Below are positions 1-8,987 of a DNA stretch of 64,000 nt, in pieces. The notes under the pieces are model-generated. The model made no database searches, had not been told where the DNA came from, and was given only the letters and a program-made list of their open reading frames with translations. The position numbers were made by a program, and so were the translations under genes. Position 1 is the first letter of the stretch, and each line of letters opens with the position of its first letter. The stretch comes from Acidobacteriota bacterium. GTDB taxonomy: Bacteria > Acidobacteriota > Vicinamibacteria > Vicinamibacterales > SCN-69-37. The DNA lies in NCBI GenBank assembly GCA_016716905.1, contig JADJUS010000004.1, forward strand, positions 558,001 through 622,000, written 5' to 3'.

Positions 1-1221
1 GTACATCTCGTCGAAGTCATCGCGCGTCAGCGTGAAGTTCTTCCCCCAGTGGGGGCGGCCGCCCAGACGTGTCATCAAGGGCTCAAACCGTTCGAACACC
101 TCCGTGGCGTTGTGCAGTGTGCTCGCGCCGATGTAGCACACGTCGCGTCCGAGCGACGGGCTGATGGGAATGTTGTCCTTGGCCAGGAACCGGACTTCCA
201 CCGGCAGAATCAGCGACATATCGCCTTCGTCCACCACCGTCCGGAATCCCTTGAGCGCGTCGGCCGTGTGCTCCACGGGAATGGCGTACTCACATTCGCG
301 GTGAAATACCGGCAGCAGCGGAATGGTGAGGACGTCATCGTAGTCGGCCGTGAAACTGACGATCTTGCGGAAGCCGTCTGACTGGTTCGTCAACACATCG
401 AGCGCCACACCCGGCAGGCCCATCACGTCTCGCGGGAAAGCCCGCGCGAAGAGCCCGCCTGCGAGATCCAGAAGGCTCGGAGTGGCGTTGCCGAGGATGC
501 CCTTCGGATGACCGATGGGATTCTTCGTGATGACCACCACCTTGTTGCGTGGACCAAACGGCGGCAGCAGCCACCAGAAGAGCACGCGCTCATTCTCTGC
601 GGTGAGCGTGTCGATTTTGTCGATGACGTGGTCGAAGGTTGTCAGATACGCCGTGTACTCAAGCTTGTAGTCGGGAACGCACTCAAGTGTGACTTCGGTG
701 ATGATCCCCAGCGCGCCCACGTTGATGCGCACCGCATTCAGCAGATCCAACTCCGTTTCGTCGATGGTGCGCACGTCGCCGGTGCCCGTGACCATCTTCA
801 CACCGACCACTTGCGTGGAGATATTCCCCAGGCGAAGGCCGGTGCCGTGTGTGCCGGTGGAGAATGCGCCGGCAATCGATTGCTCGGTGACCGACCCGAT
901 ATTCCGGAATGCCAGACCCCGCTGCCGAAGCGCGGGGATCAGATCCTTGAGGCGCATCCCCCCAGGCACGGTTGCGCGCGTCCCGTTCACTGTGATGTTA
1001 CCGGCGAGCTTGTCCAGGTTCACAAGCGTGTCGGCCGTGGCGAGGATCTGTGAGAACGAATGCCCCGCGCCCGTCGTGCGCACGCACTCGCCCCGGGTGG
1101 CTGCATCCTTGACGATGTCCACCACCTGCGCCTCGGTGGTGGGCTGGCAGTAGCGGCGGGGGCGGAACTTGATCGTGCGCGACCAGTTTTCGAAGGTGTG
1201 GTTCGAGTTGCAGTTCGCCAT
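1..1221 (-). CDS. FAD-linked oxidoreductase, aldonolactone oxidase (ALO) family, 3' end outside window
   Basis: I translated this by hand from the minus strand: 407 residues are open to the window edge, so the last residues are missing. The N-terminal half is a VAO-type FAD-binding domain with TTGAGHSFS around His54, the usual site of covalent FAD attachment. The C-terminal RPHWGK motif (His391-Lys394) is the hallmark of the D-arabinono-1,4-lactone/L-gulonolactone oxidase family. The family oxidises sugar lactones or alditols; the substrate here cannot be told. The ATG start at 1221 is preceded by GGAGG at a normal distance and by a perfect TATAAT box, and no signal peptide is visible, so the protein is probably cytoplasmic. 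Confidence 0.85.
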   Translation of the reverse strand, partial: MANCNSNHTFENWSRTIKFRPRRYCQPTTEAQVVDIVKDAATRGECVRTTGAGHSFSQILATADTLVNLDKLAGNITVNGTRATVPGGMRLKDLIPALRQRGLAFRNIGSVTEQSIAGAFSTGTHGTGLRLGNISTQVVGVKMVTGTGDVRTIDETELDLLNAVRINVGALGIITEVTLECVPDYKLEYTAYLTTFDHVIDKIDTLTAENERVLFWWLLPPFGPRNKVVVITKNPIGHPKGILGNATPSLLDLAGGLFARAFPRDVMGLPGVALDVLTNQSDGFRKIVSFTADYDDVLTIPLLPVFHRECEYAIPVEHTADALKGFRTVVDEGDMSLILPVEVRFLAKDNIPISPSLGRDVCYIGASTLHNATEVFERFEPLMTRLGGRPHWGKNFTLTRDDFDEMY

Positions 1222-1248
1222 GGTCAACGTGCCTCCGTGGAAGTCCGC

Positions 1249-1254
1249 ATTATA
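1249..1254 (-). promoter_or_regulatory. -10 box of the FAD oxidoreductase
   Basis: A perfect TATAAT on the minus strand lies 27 nt before the ATG at 1221, leaving room for a leader with a GGAGG ribosome site. I see no good -35 box. Confidence 0.5.
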
Positions 1255-1359
1255 CGGAGCCGCGCGTGGGTGAATGGCGATGGAATTGTCCCTTTCCGAA
1301 CAACCGATGAATGAACTATTTGGAGGCGTGTTACCGTCAAAGGCACGGAGGTATCAGAT

Positions 1360-1782
1360 ATGCGAGCAGGAGTATTGGCAGCGGTGTTGGTCGTTGCGGG
1401 TATGGCGGGAATGTCGGCGCAGACCCCGGCGGCAGGACCGGTGTACGACGTGTCGTTTTTGGCTGGGCCGGCAGGGCAGGAGGCGGCCTACACAGGCACC
1501 ACCACATTCAGCGTGGACGCCAAGGGCATGGTCACCGGCACGATGGCCATCGTCAGTCCGACCACGGTGAAGGCGAAGCTGGCCGGCCGGGTCGACAAGG
1601 GCGAATGGACGTTCGAATATCCCTACGAAATGACGGATCAGGGCTGCATGGGCATCCTGAAGGGGACGGCCAAGATTCCCGCTGACAAGAAGGTCATTTC
1701 GGGAGCGGTGACCATCGGTGGCGACTGTGCGCCCGAACCGATGAACGGCACCTTCACGTTTACTTTGCAGGCGAAGAAGTAG
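1360..1782 (+). CDS. small secreted protein, unknown function
   Basis: A 140-residue protein with a signal peptide (about residues 1-20, cleavage after SAQ). The mature part is Gly/Thr/Lys-rich with alternating hydrophobic positions, suggesting a small beta-sandwich or barrel. It has only two cysteines, in QGCMG and GDCAP, which could form a disulfide. The ATG has GGAGG about 8 nt upstream. I recognise no family. Its 3' end overlaps the convergent adaptor gene by 23 bp. Confidence 0.65.
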   Translation: MRAGVLAAVLVVAGMAGMSAQTPAAGPVYDVSFLAGPAGQEAAYTGTTTFSVDAKGMVTGTMAIVSPTTVKAKLAGRVDKGEWTFEYPYEMTDQGCMGILKGTAKIPADKKVISGAVTIGGDCAPEPMNGTFTFTLQAKK

Positions 1783-3013
1783 CGGGGGCGATCGGCCGGA
1801 CGGCAGCGCCGTCGGCCAGGTCTCTCAACAACTGGAATGGACCGGCGACGATGGAGGCGCCCTCGTCGACGCCGGTCACTTCGATGGTCAGGCCACCGAT
1901 GATGCCGGTGGTGACCGGAGTGAATATGGCCCGGCGGTCTTTGATGACAAAGACTCCGCTCTTGCCGTCGCGCTGCACCACCGCCTGCAGGGGAACGGCC
2001 AGCACGTTGCGGCGCTCGGCCACGAGAATTTCCGTGTCGCACGTCAGGCCTGGGCGCAGCAGTGCGACGTCTCCCTCAAGCCTCACTTTCACGCGGAACT
2101 CGCGCGCGGACGCCTGTGTGCCGATTTGCGGCAGGGCGCTGGCGCCCACCTCCGCCACTTGCCCCGTGTAGGAACGTCCCGGCAGCGCGTCCAGCGTCAC
2201 AGTGGCGGCGTTGCCGGCCGCCAGGCGAAGGACGTCCGCCTCGGCCACCTTGACCTCGGCGTTGATCGCGCTGAGATCAGAAATCGTCATGAGGATCGAG
2301 CCAGGCTGATTCTGGACGCCCATCACCACCATCTCACCCTCTTCGACATCGAGGCGCGTGATGACACCGGCGATGGGGGCGGTGATTTCGGTCTTGGCCA
2401 ATTGGTCCTGGACGCGGGCACCATCGGCGCGGCCCTGGGCCACACGCTGCGACGAGGCGCTACGCGCTTGCTCGGCCGTGGCAAGCGCGGCCTTCGCAGC
2501 GTTGACTTGTGCGTTGGCCGTGTCGGCCGCAGCGGCGGCCGCTTCGAATTCAGACTGCGCGACCAAGCCCGACTTGAAGAGGTCGCGGGCACGTTCGAGT
2601 GCCCGTTGCGCTTCGGTTTGCCGCGACGTGGCCACGGCGACCTCGGCTTGTGCCGCACGCACCTGGGTGCCCGAGCCCTCCGCCTCGGCCTCAAGGGCGC
2701 GAAGCGCGGCGGCCGAAGAGGCGACGGCGCTCTGTGCCTGCACCGGATCGATGCGCGCCAGCACCTGGCCGGCGGTCACGCGGTCACCTTCACGCACGCG
2801 CAGGCTGACCAACCGGCCCATCACCGATGAACCGAGGTCGGCATACCGCGTGGCCACAATTTCTCCAGAGGCCGTGACATATGCGCGAAGGGTTTCCACA
2901 CGACCGACTGTGACGATATCGACGGCGATGGCATCGGTCTGGCGACCGGACCACCACCACCATCCACCAACCAGCACCAGGGCAGCAACGACAAGAAGGA
3001 TGCGACGAGACAT
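1760..3013 (-). CDS. RND/MacA-type efflux periplasmic adaptor (HlyD family)
   Basis: A 417-residue membrane-fusion protein. Residues 4-22 are an N-terminal membrane anchor ending in WWWW. The two lipoyl half-motifs are at about 60-90 (MGRLVSLRVREGDRV) and 209-235 (ITAPIAGVITRLDVEEGEMV). Between them is a long Ala/Glu/Gln-rich coiled-coil hairpin (about 92-208), followed by beta-barrel and membrane-proximal domains. Such adaptors join an inner-membrane transporter to a TolC-type channel. It is divergent from two FtsX/MacB-like permeases, its likely partners; a TolC-like protein lies elsewhere in the window at 42.6 kb. The start-to-start distance to the first permease is only 19 nt, so promoters must overlap. 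Confidence 0.88.
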   Translation of the reverse strand: MSRRILLVVAALVLVGGWWWWSGRQTDAIAVDIVTVGRVETLRAYVTASGEIVATRYADLGSSVMGRLVSLRVREGDRVTAGQVLARIDPVQAQSAVASSAAALRALEAEAEGSGTQVRAAQAEVAVATSRQTEAQRALERARDLFKSGLVAQSEFEAAAAAADTANAQVNAAKAALATAEQARSASSQRVAQGRADGARVQDQLAKTEITAPIAGVITRLDVEEGEMVVMGVQNQPGSILMTISDLSAINAEVKVAEADVLRLAAGNAATVTLDALPGRSYTGQVAEVGASALPQIGTQASAREFRVKVRLEGDVALLRPGLTCDTEILVAERRNVLAVPLQAVVQRDGKSGVFVIKDRRAIFTPVTTGIIGGLTIEVTGVDEGASIVAGPFQLLRDLADGAAVRPIAPATSSPAK

Positions 3014-3020
3014 ACCCGCT

Positions 3021-3026
3021 TATACT
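3021..3026 (+). promoter_or_regulatory. -10 box for a leaderless permease mRNA
   Basis: TATACT lies exactly 6 nt before the GTG start at 3033, so the predicted transcription start coincides with the start codon. No Shine-Dalgarno sequence is present. Confidence 0.5.
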
Positions 3027-3032
3027 CACACA

Positions 3033-4289
3033 GTGGCAGGCTCTGCGGGGCGACAGTGGTTTTCTCTACAGGAATCTTTTCGGCAGGCGGCGCGTACTCT
3101 GGCGACAAACCGGCTGCGCGCGGGGCTTGGCGCGCTGGCGATTGCGGTCGCCGTGGCCACCCAGGTGATCGTGGTGTCGGCGCTGGACGGCGTGGCCGCA
3201 TTCGCCGAGACGTCCACGGCTCGTGCCTTTGGCTCTGACACGTTTCTCCTCGCGCAGATCGCGTCACCCGGCCGGATTTCGCGCCGGGAATTGCAGGAAC
3301 AGCTCCAGCGGAACCAGCCCCTGCGGCGAACGGACTGGCGTTTCCTCGATCAGCAGGCCGGAGGCCTGGTGCAATACGCCCCAAGCGTCCAGACCATCGC
3401 GGAAGTGACGGCGGGCGGACGCGTCTACGAGACCGCGGCCGTGTCGGGCACCACGTCGGTGCTGGCGGACCTTCGCGATTTGGCCGTCGCCCAAGGGCGT
3501 TTCCTGACGATCGAAGACGACCGCGGGGGGGCGGCCGTGGCGGTAATCGGCGCGGATGTCGCAGACGCGCTCTATCCCACCAGCGACCCGCTCGGGCAAG
3601 GCATTCGTGTGGCGGGCCGGCGGTTTGTGGTGGTTGGCGTGCAGACGAGGCTGGGCAGCTCCAGCGGCGCGTCGCTCGACCGTTCGGTGTGGATCCCGAT
3701 CCTGGCCTGGGAGCGCGCGTTTGGCACGCCACGATCGTTGCCATTGTTTGCGAAGGCGACGCCGTCCTCAACGGCCGTCGCGGCCGAGGATCGCGCGCGG
3801 GCGTCGCTGCGTGCCCGCCGGCAACTGGCGCCGGGCACTTCCGACACCTTCGACGTGCTCACGCCCGACGCTGCGCGCGGCTTTGTCGCCAATCTCTCGC
3901 AGCGCATCGGCGTGGCTGCCGGTCCCATTTCACTCATGGCCCTCCTCGCGGCCGTCGTCGTGGTCACCAACACCGTGCTGGTGTCGGTGACGCAACGCAC
4001 GCGCGAGATCGGCATACGGCGGGCGCTGGGCGCGCCGCGCTCCCAGATCATGCGCGAGGTGGTGGCCGAATCGGCGCTGACGGCGATTGTGGGCGGCGTG
4101 GCCGGCATTGGCGTGGCGGTGGCGCTGGTGGCGTCGCTGGCCGCGGTGCTGGCGCTGCCGCTGGATGTGCGCGCGACGACGGTTGGCTGGAGCCTCCTGG
4201 CGTCGGCGGCCAGCGGACTGGTTGCGGGGTGGTATCCGGCGCGGCGTGCTGTCAGGCTGACTGTGGTGGAGGCCATGCGTGTCGAATGA
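3033..4289 (+). CDS. ABC transporter permease, FtsX/MacB-like (first of pair)
   Basis: A 418-residue permease: N-terminal membrane segment (about 25-45), a MacB_PCD-type periplasmic domain, and a C-terminal FtsX domain of three helices carrying TQRTREIGIRRALGA, the coupling-helix motif of the family. The frame stays open far upstream, antisense to the adaptor gene. I chose GTG 3033 because homology-like sequence begins just after it and because TATACT sits 6 nt before it. It overlaps the next permease by 11 bp. No ATPase gene accompanies the pair, so the energising subunit must be encoded elsewhere. The function is probably export of a small molecule or lipid. Confidence 0.85.
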   Translation: MAGSAGRQWFSLQESFRQAARTLATNRLRAGLGALAIAVAVATQVIVVSALDGVAAFAETSTARAFGSDTFLLAQIASPGRISRRELQEQLQRNQPLRRTDWRFLDQQAGGLVQYAPSVQTIAEVTAGGRVYETAAVSGTTSVLADLRDLAVAQGRFLTIEDDRGGAAVAVIGADVADALYPTSDPLGQGIRVAGRRFVVVGVQTRLGSSSGASLDRSVWIPILAWERAFGTPRSLPLFAKATPSSTAVAAEDRARASLRARRQLAPGTSDTFDVLTPDAARGFVANLSQRIGVAAGPISLMALLAAVVVVTNTVLVSVTQRTREIGIRRALGAPRSQIMREVVAESALTAIVGGVAGIGVAVALVASLAAVLALPLDVRATTVGWSLLASAASGLVAGWYPARRAVRLTVVEAMRVE

Positions 4290-5568
4290 TCTGACGCCTC
4301 CCGGCGCGGCAGAACGCTGGCGGTCGGCGGTTGTCGAAGCGGGCACGCTGGCGATTGAATCGGTCCGCGTACAGACGGCGCGATCGGTGTTGGCCGTCAT
4401 CGGCCTGATCATCGGCATCGTGACGGTGGTGCTGGTGTCGTCCACGCTGGTCGGCCTGCGCAACTCCGTGGCGCAGCTGTTTCGTGAACTGGGCACCGAC
4501 AACATCTTCGCGTTTCACCGGAACGGCGATCCGTATACGCCGGCATCGGACGCCGATGCCTCGCGCCGCACATTGAACAGGGCTGACGCCGATGCCATCG
4601 CGCGTCTGGCGCCCTCGGTACGCGGTGTGGCTGCGCAGCTGCTGGTGCCCGCGGTCACCAGCACGCGAGTGATCACGGCGCGGGCTGGGGGGAACGAATC
4701 AGACACGGTACTCATTGAGGGTGTCACGCCGAACTTTTTTGCCGTGACCGACACGCCGTTTGGGTCAGGGCGGCCCTTCACCGAGACCGAGGATCGCGTG
4801 GGCGCGTCAGTGGCCGTGCTTGGCGCCAACATCGCGAAGGCCCTGTTTGGCCCGGTGACACCCGTGGGGCAGTCGTTTCTGCTCGGCGGGGATCGCTACT
4901 ACGTGGTGGGCGTATTGGCGCCCAGGCAGGGGACGTTTTTCGGGGAAAACCGGAACGACAACGTCGTGTCCATTCCGGTGGAGACCGCGTCGCGCCGATT
5001 TCCAGAGGCCGAACAGACCGTGCTTTACGTGCAGGCCAGGGAAGGGGTGCGCGAGACGGCGCGCTCCGAAACCGAGACGATCCTGCGGTTGACCCGCCAG
5101 GTGCCGCCTGGCGCGCCGAGTGATTTTAATCTCTCGACGGCCGACCAGATCATCGCGCAGTTCGATCGCATCGGCGCGCAGATCTTCTTTGCCACCATCG
5201 GGCTGGCCCTCGTCTCGCTGGTCATTGGTGGCATCGGGATCGCCAACGTGATGGTGATCAGCGTGACCGAACGGACGCGCGAGATCGGTTTGCGGCTGGC
5301 GATTGGGGCCAGGCGGCAGGACGTGCGGCTGCAGTTCCTGATGGAGTCGGCGATACTGGCCGGCATCGGCGGCTTGGCCGGAGTAGGCATCGCGCTGGCG
5401 CTGGGGGCGTTGGCGGCCGTGTTCGCCCCGGCGTTTCCCGCCTTGCCGCCAGTCTGGGCCGTGCTCGCCGGTGTCATCAGCGCGGTGGTGGTCGGCGTGG
5501 TCGCCGGCTACTGGCCCGCCCGCAGCGCCTCGCGCCTCGACCCCGTCGAAGCGCTCAGATACGAATAA
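4279..5568 (+). CDS. ABC transporter permease, FtsX/MacB-like (second of pair)
   Basis: A 429-residue paralogue of the upstream permease. It has an N-terminal helix (about 33-55), a MacB_PCD periplasmic domain, and a C-terminal three-helix FtsX domain with TERTREIGLRLAIGARRQDV, ending in PARSASRLDPVEALRYE, the classic FtsX/MacB tail. The start overlaps the preceding gene by 11 bp, so translation is coupled. Together the two genes could form a heterodimeric MacB-like membrane unit with the divergent adaptor. Confidence 0.88.
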   Translation: MSNDLTPPGAAERWRSAVVEAGTLAIESVRVQTARSVLAVIGLIIGIVTVVLVSSTLVGLRNSVAQLFRELGTDNIFAFHRNGDPYTPASDADASRRTLNRADADAIARLAPSVRGVAAQLLVPAVTSTRVITARAGGNESDTVLIEGVTPNFFAVTDTPFGSGRPFTETEDRVGASVAVLGANIAKALFGPVTPVGQSFLLGGDRYYVVGVLAPRQGTFFGENRNDNVVSIPVETASRRFPEAEQTVLYVQAREGVRETARSETETILRLTRQVPPGAPSDFNLSTADQIIAQFDRIGAQIFFATIGLALVSLVIGGIGIANVMVISVTERTREIGLRLAIGARRQDVRLQFLMESAILAGIGGLAGVGIALALGALAAVFAPAFPALPPVWAVLAGVISAVVVGVVAGYWPARSASRLDPVEALRYE

Positions 5569-5615
5569 GGTCCAGGACCCAGAACTCTGGACCCTGGACC
5601 CTGGACCCTGGACTT
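5569..5615. repeat. heptamer repeat between convergent genes
   Basis: Near-perfect copies of GGACCCT (period 7) with an opposed GTCCAG arm fill the whole gap between the permease stop and the receptor stop. The arms could fold into an imperfect hairpin followed by TTTT, so the repeat may also act as a terminator. The same heptamer family recurs at about 15.4, 30.1, 60.5 and 63.3 kb. Confidence 0.8.
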
Positions 5616-8264
5616 TTAGAATGCTCCGACGCTGAGCCCTATCGTGAAGCTTCGGCCGCGCGACGGTGCGAACTGGAAGTGGTCACGGTAGTAGCGGTTG
5701 GTGAGGTTCTCCACCGCGAAGGTCAACGCGAGCCGCTCCCGGCCGCGCGTCAGGTTGATGCCCGCGCCGGCGCGCTGCACCGTGAAACTATCGAGTGACA
5801 GCAGGTCCTGCGGGATGAGGAACGGCGAACTGAGCAGGGCCTGCGCCACGCGCGTCACTTTTCCCTGCGCACGCACCCCGTATTCCACCCACCATCGGCC
5901 GCGCACATCCGTGAACCGCGCGTTGGCCACGAGCTTCGACGGCGTGATGTTGTCGGCCGGCGTGTCGCCGAGCGACGCCTGCGTGAGCGGGTCCGTGCCG
6001 TTGGTGATGGTGCCGCGAGTGAATGCCGCAGCGCCTGACAACGTCAGGATGCCGCGGTCAAAGACCAGGGGCGCGTCGGCCGACAGTTCCACGCCGCTGA
6101 TGCGCACGTCGGCGTAGTTGGTGGCCTGCGCCAAGGGGCCGGCCGGTGTGGTGGCCACCACCAGATCCTGCGCGATGAAGTCCTGGTACTGATTGAGGAA
6201 CGCATACGCGCCGCCCGACAGGCGGCCGAAGCGGAATTTTGCGCCCACATCGAAGTTGTTGCCAACCTCGGGTTTCACGAGCACGTTTGGCGCGATGTTG
6301 CCGACCGTGGCGGGCCCGGCAAACAGCATCTCTTCCAGGTTCGGGTGACGGTACGTGCGGCCGAAGCGGACAAACGGGTTGATGCGTCCACCGGTGTTGG
6401 CCACCAGGCCGACATCGCCGGTCAGCGACTTCCGGCTGTAGGCTGCGCCATTGATGTCGGGCAGCGTGGCGGGGTCAATCGCAGGTGTCGCGCCGGCCAC
6501 CAGGGGGTCGACGGTGTATCCCGGCGTCGCCTCGGTCGTGACGTTGTAGAAGTCGCCGCGCAGGCCGGCCACCAGCGACACGTTCGAGCGCACACGCCAT
6601 TCGTCCTGCGCGAACACCGCGATGTTGCGCAGGCTGGCGTCCGGCACGCGCACCGGGTGCGCCACGGTGGGCGGGCCCAATGGTGTCGGTGTCGCAAAGA
6701 CCGTGGCCGCAGGACCGCGCTGGCCCATCACCACCTGTCCGACCATCGACATCGTTGTCGTCGTGGTGCGCGCATCGCTGCTGCGATCCCGATAAAACGT
6801 CAGACCGGTCGTCAGCACATGATTTGACGCCGGCACCCACACGGCCTGCAGGTCCACACCAGGAGTCCACACGCGCTGTTCGGTCTGGGAGAGTACGTCC
6901 AGGCGCATGACACTGATGGGGAAGAAGCGGGTTGGTGTGGGCGCCGGGAACTGCACAGGCAGCTGGTTCTCGAGCAGGCGCGACGTCCGTTGATAGTAGG
7001 TGGTCAGCGAGAGATTGGCGAGCCACGGTGTGATGGCCTGGGCCTCGTAGCGCGCCGACAGGCGGTCGAGCCGGCTGTGCGGCAGTGAGGTGGCGTTGAA
7101 GAAATACGGCTGCGCGAAGTCGGGGAAGCCGACGTCTTCCATGCGGCGCTGCTGATATCGCACCTTCAGCGTGCGTTTGTCGGCAAGCTTCACCAGCGCG
7201 GCGGCATTGACGAAATACCCTTTCGCCTGCGAGTTGAGAATTTCGTTGTCGGTGCGGACGTATGCCGCATTGAAGGGGTCGGGGAACGCCTTGAATGTGA
7301 ATCCGAAGGCGTCGTCAACGGTGTCGGCCCTCCGGAGGGTACCGTTGCTGAAAAAAGGCGTGGTGTCTTCAGACGTCAGTGTGCCGGCGCGGTAGTTGCC
7401 GTATTCCTCGGCGCCGCCTTGCACGCGCACGGCATAACGCGGGGCCGTGACGCCAAATGTCAGCGTGCCCCTGCGGCCCTGTTCGTTGGAACTGTAGTAG
7501 CTGTTCGCGCCGTACAGGAATTGGCGCGAGTCGGTGAACGACAGTTCGTTCGTGATGATGTTGATGGTGCCCGCGAGCGCGTCCGACCCGTAAAGCAGTG
7601 TGCCCGCGCCGTTCACAATTTCCATCCGGGTGATCGTGTCGGGCGCGATGAGCCCCACTTCGGCGCCAGTGCGGTCTGTGGCCTGGCGCGCCGTGTTGAG
7701 GCGCTCGCCATCCACCAGCACCAGCATGCGCGTGGAGTCCAGGCCGCGCAGCCGCGGCCGCACGCCGAACGGACCGTTGCCCACTTGCGTGATGTTCGCG
7801 ACTGTCGCGAGCGCGTCACCGGTCGAGAGCGGATTGGTCTGTGCGACCGCCGCGCCCGACAGGGTCTCGACGTGCAGCGGGATGGTGCGATTCTCGCGTT
7901 CAGCTCTGGCCGCCGTGACGCTCACTTCCGTGTTGATCCCGCCCAGTTCCAATTGCACGGTCAGCGAGATCCGTTCTTCGGCATGCGCGATCACCACCGT
8001 GCGCGCGGCCTCCGAGAATCCCTGACGCGTGACGAGCACAAGGAACGTTCCCGCACTCGCCGCGTCAAACGCATACCGTCCATCAGCGCCCGTCGTGACC
8101 GTTCGTTCACGGCCGGTCGCCAGTTCACGCAGGACCACTTTCGCGCCAGGCACAACCGCACCAGTCGCATCCGACACCACGCCACTGACGTTGGCAGCCC
8201 ACGCCGGCGTTGCCGAACACAACAACGCAAGGCACACAAATATTCCGAAGATACGCGTACGCAT
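5616..8264 (-). CDS. TonB-dependent receptor with carboxypeptidase-like regulatory domain
   Basis: An 882-residue outer-membrane receptor. After a signal peptide (ending PAWA-AN) comes a CarboxypepD_reg-like beta-sandwich (about 25-110: VSGVVSDATGAVVPGAKV), then a plug domain (LRGLDSTRMLVLVDGERLN; IEIVNG-type sequence; YGSDALAGTINI), then a 22-strand-type barrel ending in aromatic-rich strands and a terminal Phe. This architecture is typical of acidobacterial and Bacteroidetes receptors for iron complexes, cobalamin or glycans; the ligand cannot be inferred. A longer in-frame start exists at 8303, but the ATG at 8264 follows a G-rich ribosome site and begins the signal peptide. Confidence 0.92.
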   Translation of the reverse strand: MRTRIFGIFVCLALLCSATPAWAANVSGVVSDATGAVVPGAKVVLRELATGRERTVTTGADGRYAFDAASAGTFLVLVTRQGFSEAARTVVIAHAEERISLTVQLELGGINTEVSVTAARAERENRTIPLHVETLSGAAVAQTNPLSTGDALATVANITQVGNGPFGVRPRLRGLDSTRMLVLVDGERLNTARQATDRTGAEVGLIAPDTITRMEIVNGAGTLLYGSDALAGTINIITNELSFTDSRQFLYGANSYYSSNEQGRRGTLTFGVTAPRYAVRVQGGAEEYGNYRAGTLTSEDTTPFFSNGTLRRADTVDDAFGFTFKAFPDPFNAAYVRTDNEILNSQAKGYFVNAAALVKLADKRTLKVRYQQRRMEDVGFPDFAQPYFFNATSLPHSRLDRLSARYEAQAITPWLANLSLTTYYQRTSRLLENQLPVQFPAPTPTRFFPISVMRLDVLSQTEQRVWTPGVDLQAVWVPASNHVLTTGLTFYRDRSSDARTTTTTMSMVGQVVMGQRGPAATVFATPTPLGPPTVAHPVRVPDASLRNIAVFAQDEWRVRSNVSLVAGLRGDFYNVTTEATPGYTVDPLVAGATPAIDPATLPDINGAAYSRKSLTGDVGLVANTGGRINPFVRFGRTYRHPNLEEMLFAGPATVGNIAPNVLVKPEVGNNFDVGAKFRFGRLSGGAYAFLNQYQDFIAQDLVVATTPAGPLAQATNYADVRISGVELSADAPLVFDRGILTLSGAAAFTRGTITNGTDPLTQASLGDTPADNITPSKLVANARFTDVRGRWWVEYGVRAQGKVTRVAQALLSSPFLIPQDLLSLDSFTVQRAGAGINLTRGRERLALTFAVENLTNRYYRDHFQFAPSRGRSFTIGLSVGAF

Positions 8265-8280
8265 AAACCCCCCAGGGAAG

Positions 8281-8357
8281 AAACGAAAATCCAGAATCGG
8301 CAATCGGGAAGGAAATCGGGCGACTTACAGTTCCCAATTTCCCAAGTTCCTAATTTC
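8281..8357. repeat. short direct repeats between receptor and membrane-protein genes
   Basis: Units resembling TTCCCAA and TTCCTAA alternate at 7-9 bp spacing (best seen at 8331-8361), in a stretch much richer in A/T than its surroundings. The array runs into the last codons of the membrane-protein gene. It looks like another member of the short-period minisatellites of this window. Confidence 0.55.
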
Positions 8358-8834
8358 CTAATTCGCTGGCGGGGGTCTAGGTGCGAAGGCGAGGAACGAC
8401 GCAGGCGGAAGAGCGCCGGCCACAGCCGGCATCTCAATGCGTGAAATCGAGAGCAGGGCCGGACGCTGTCCTCGGAGAAGGAAGGCGAGGCCAAACAAGA
8501 TCAGCGTCGCCAGCCCGGTCAGCGTTGCCGTGGTCTGGGCGAGCGTGGCCACCACTTCCGGCATGGCCGGAGCCGTCAGATCGAGATCGCGCGCAAGTGC
8601 CGGTCCGTGCAGGGTGGCGGTGAGCAACCAGACGGCGATCGCCTGTCGGCTCCGAATCACCGAGATGCCGCGGCGATGCAGGTGGAACAGGGCGGCCAGC
8701 AGTCCCGCGGCGATGGCCCAGCGCGTGACCAGCGTGAGGTCGAGGAGTTGCCCGTCCCATACCTGGCTGCCAAAGAGCCAGATGTGAAACGCGACAAGCA
8801 ACGCGCCCGTCAGGGTCAGAGTCTTGCGGAGCAT
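8358..8834 (-). CDS. small integral membrane protein, unknown function
   Basis: A 158-residue protein with about four hydrophobic helices (about residues 8-25, 37-55, 65-83, 100-120) and a Pro/Ala-rich tail. I recognise no family. The ATG at 8834 is preferred over a GTG 6 nt earlier because TAATGT lies exactly 6 nt before it and there is no Shine-Dalgarno sequence, as in other leaderless candidates here. The tail codons run into a short-period repeat. It is divergent from the kinase gene. Confidence 0.6.
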   Translation of the reverse strand: MLRKTLTLTGALLVAFHIWLFGSQVWDGQLLDLTLVTRWAIAAGLLAALFHLHRRGISVIRSRQAIAVWLLTATLHGPALARDLDLTAPAMPEVVATLAQTTATLTGLATLILFGLAFLLRGQRPALLSISRIEMPAVAGALPPASFLAFAPRPPPAN

Positions 8835-8840
8835 CGCCAC

Positions 8841-8846
8841 ACATTA
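8841..8846 (-). promoter_or_regulatory. -10 box for a leaderless membrane-protein mRNA
   Basis: TAATGT on the minus strand is 6 nt before the ATG at 8834, so the transcript would begin at the start codon. Confidence 0.4.
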
Positions 8847-8958
8847 TTGCAAGCGCCGGGCCAGCTCTGTTTCTGGCCTGATTACTCGGGAAACGCTCAT
8901 TCCGGCGTCGCCGGCGCGCGTCGGAATCGGCCTAACTGGGGAATTATCCCCACCGATC

Positions 8959-8964
8959 TATACT
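8959..8964 (+). promoter_or_regulatory. -10 box of the kinase gene
   Basis: TATACT is followed by a short leader carrying GGAGG before the ATG at 8988, a conventional leadered promoter. I see no clear -35. Confidence 0.45.
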
Positions 8965-8987
8965 GGGCGGTCTCAGTCTGGAGGGAC

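Noticed and set aside
8607..8987. Upstream extension of the kinase reading frame
   Set aside because: It is antisense to the small membrane protein gene and lacks homology; a promoter and GGAGG precede the ATG at 8988.
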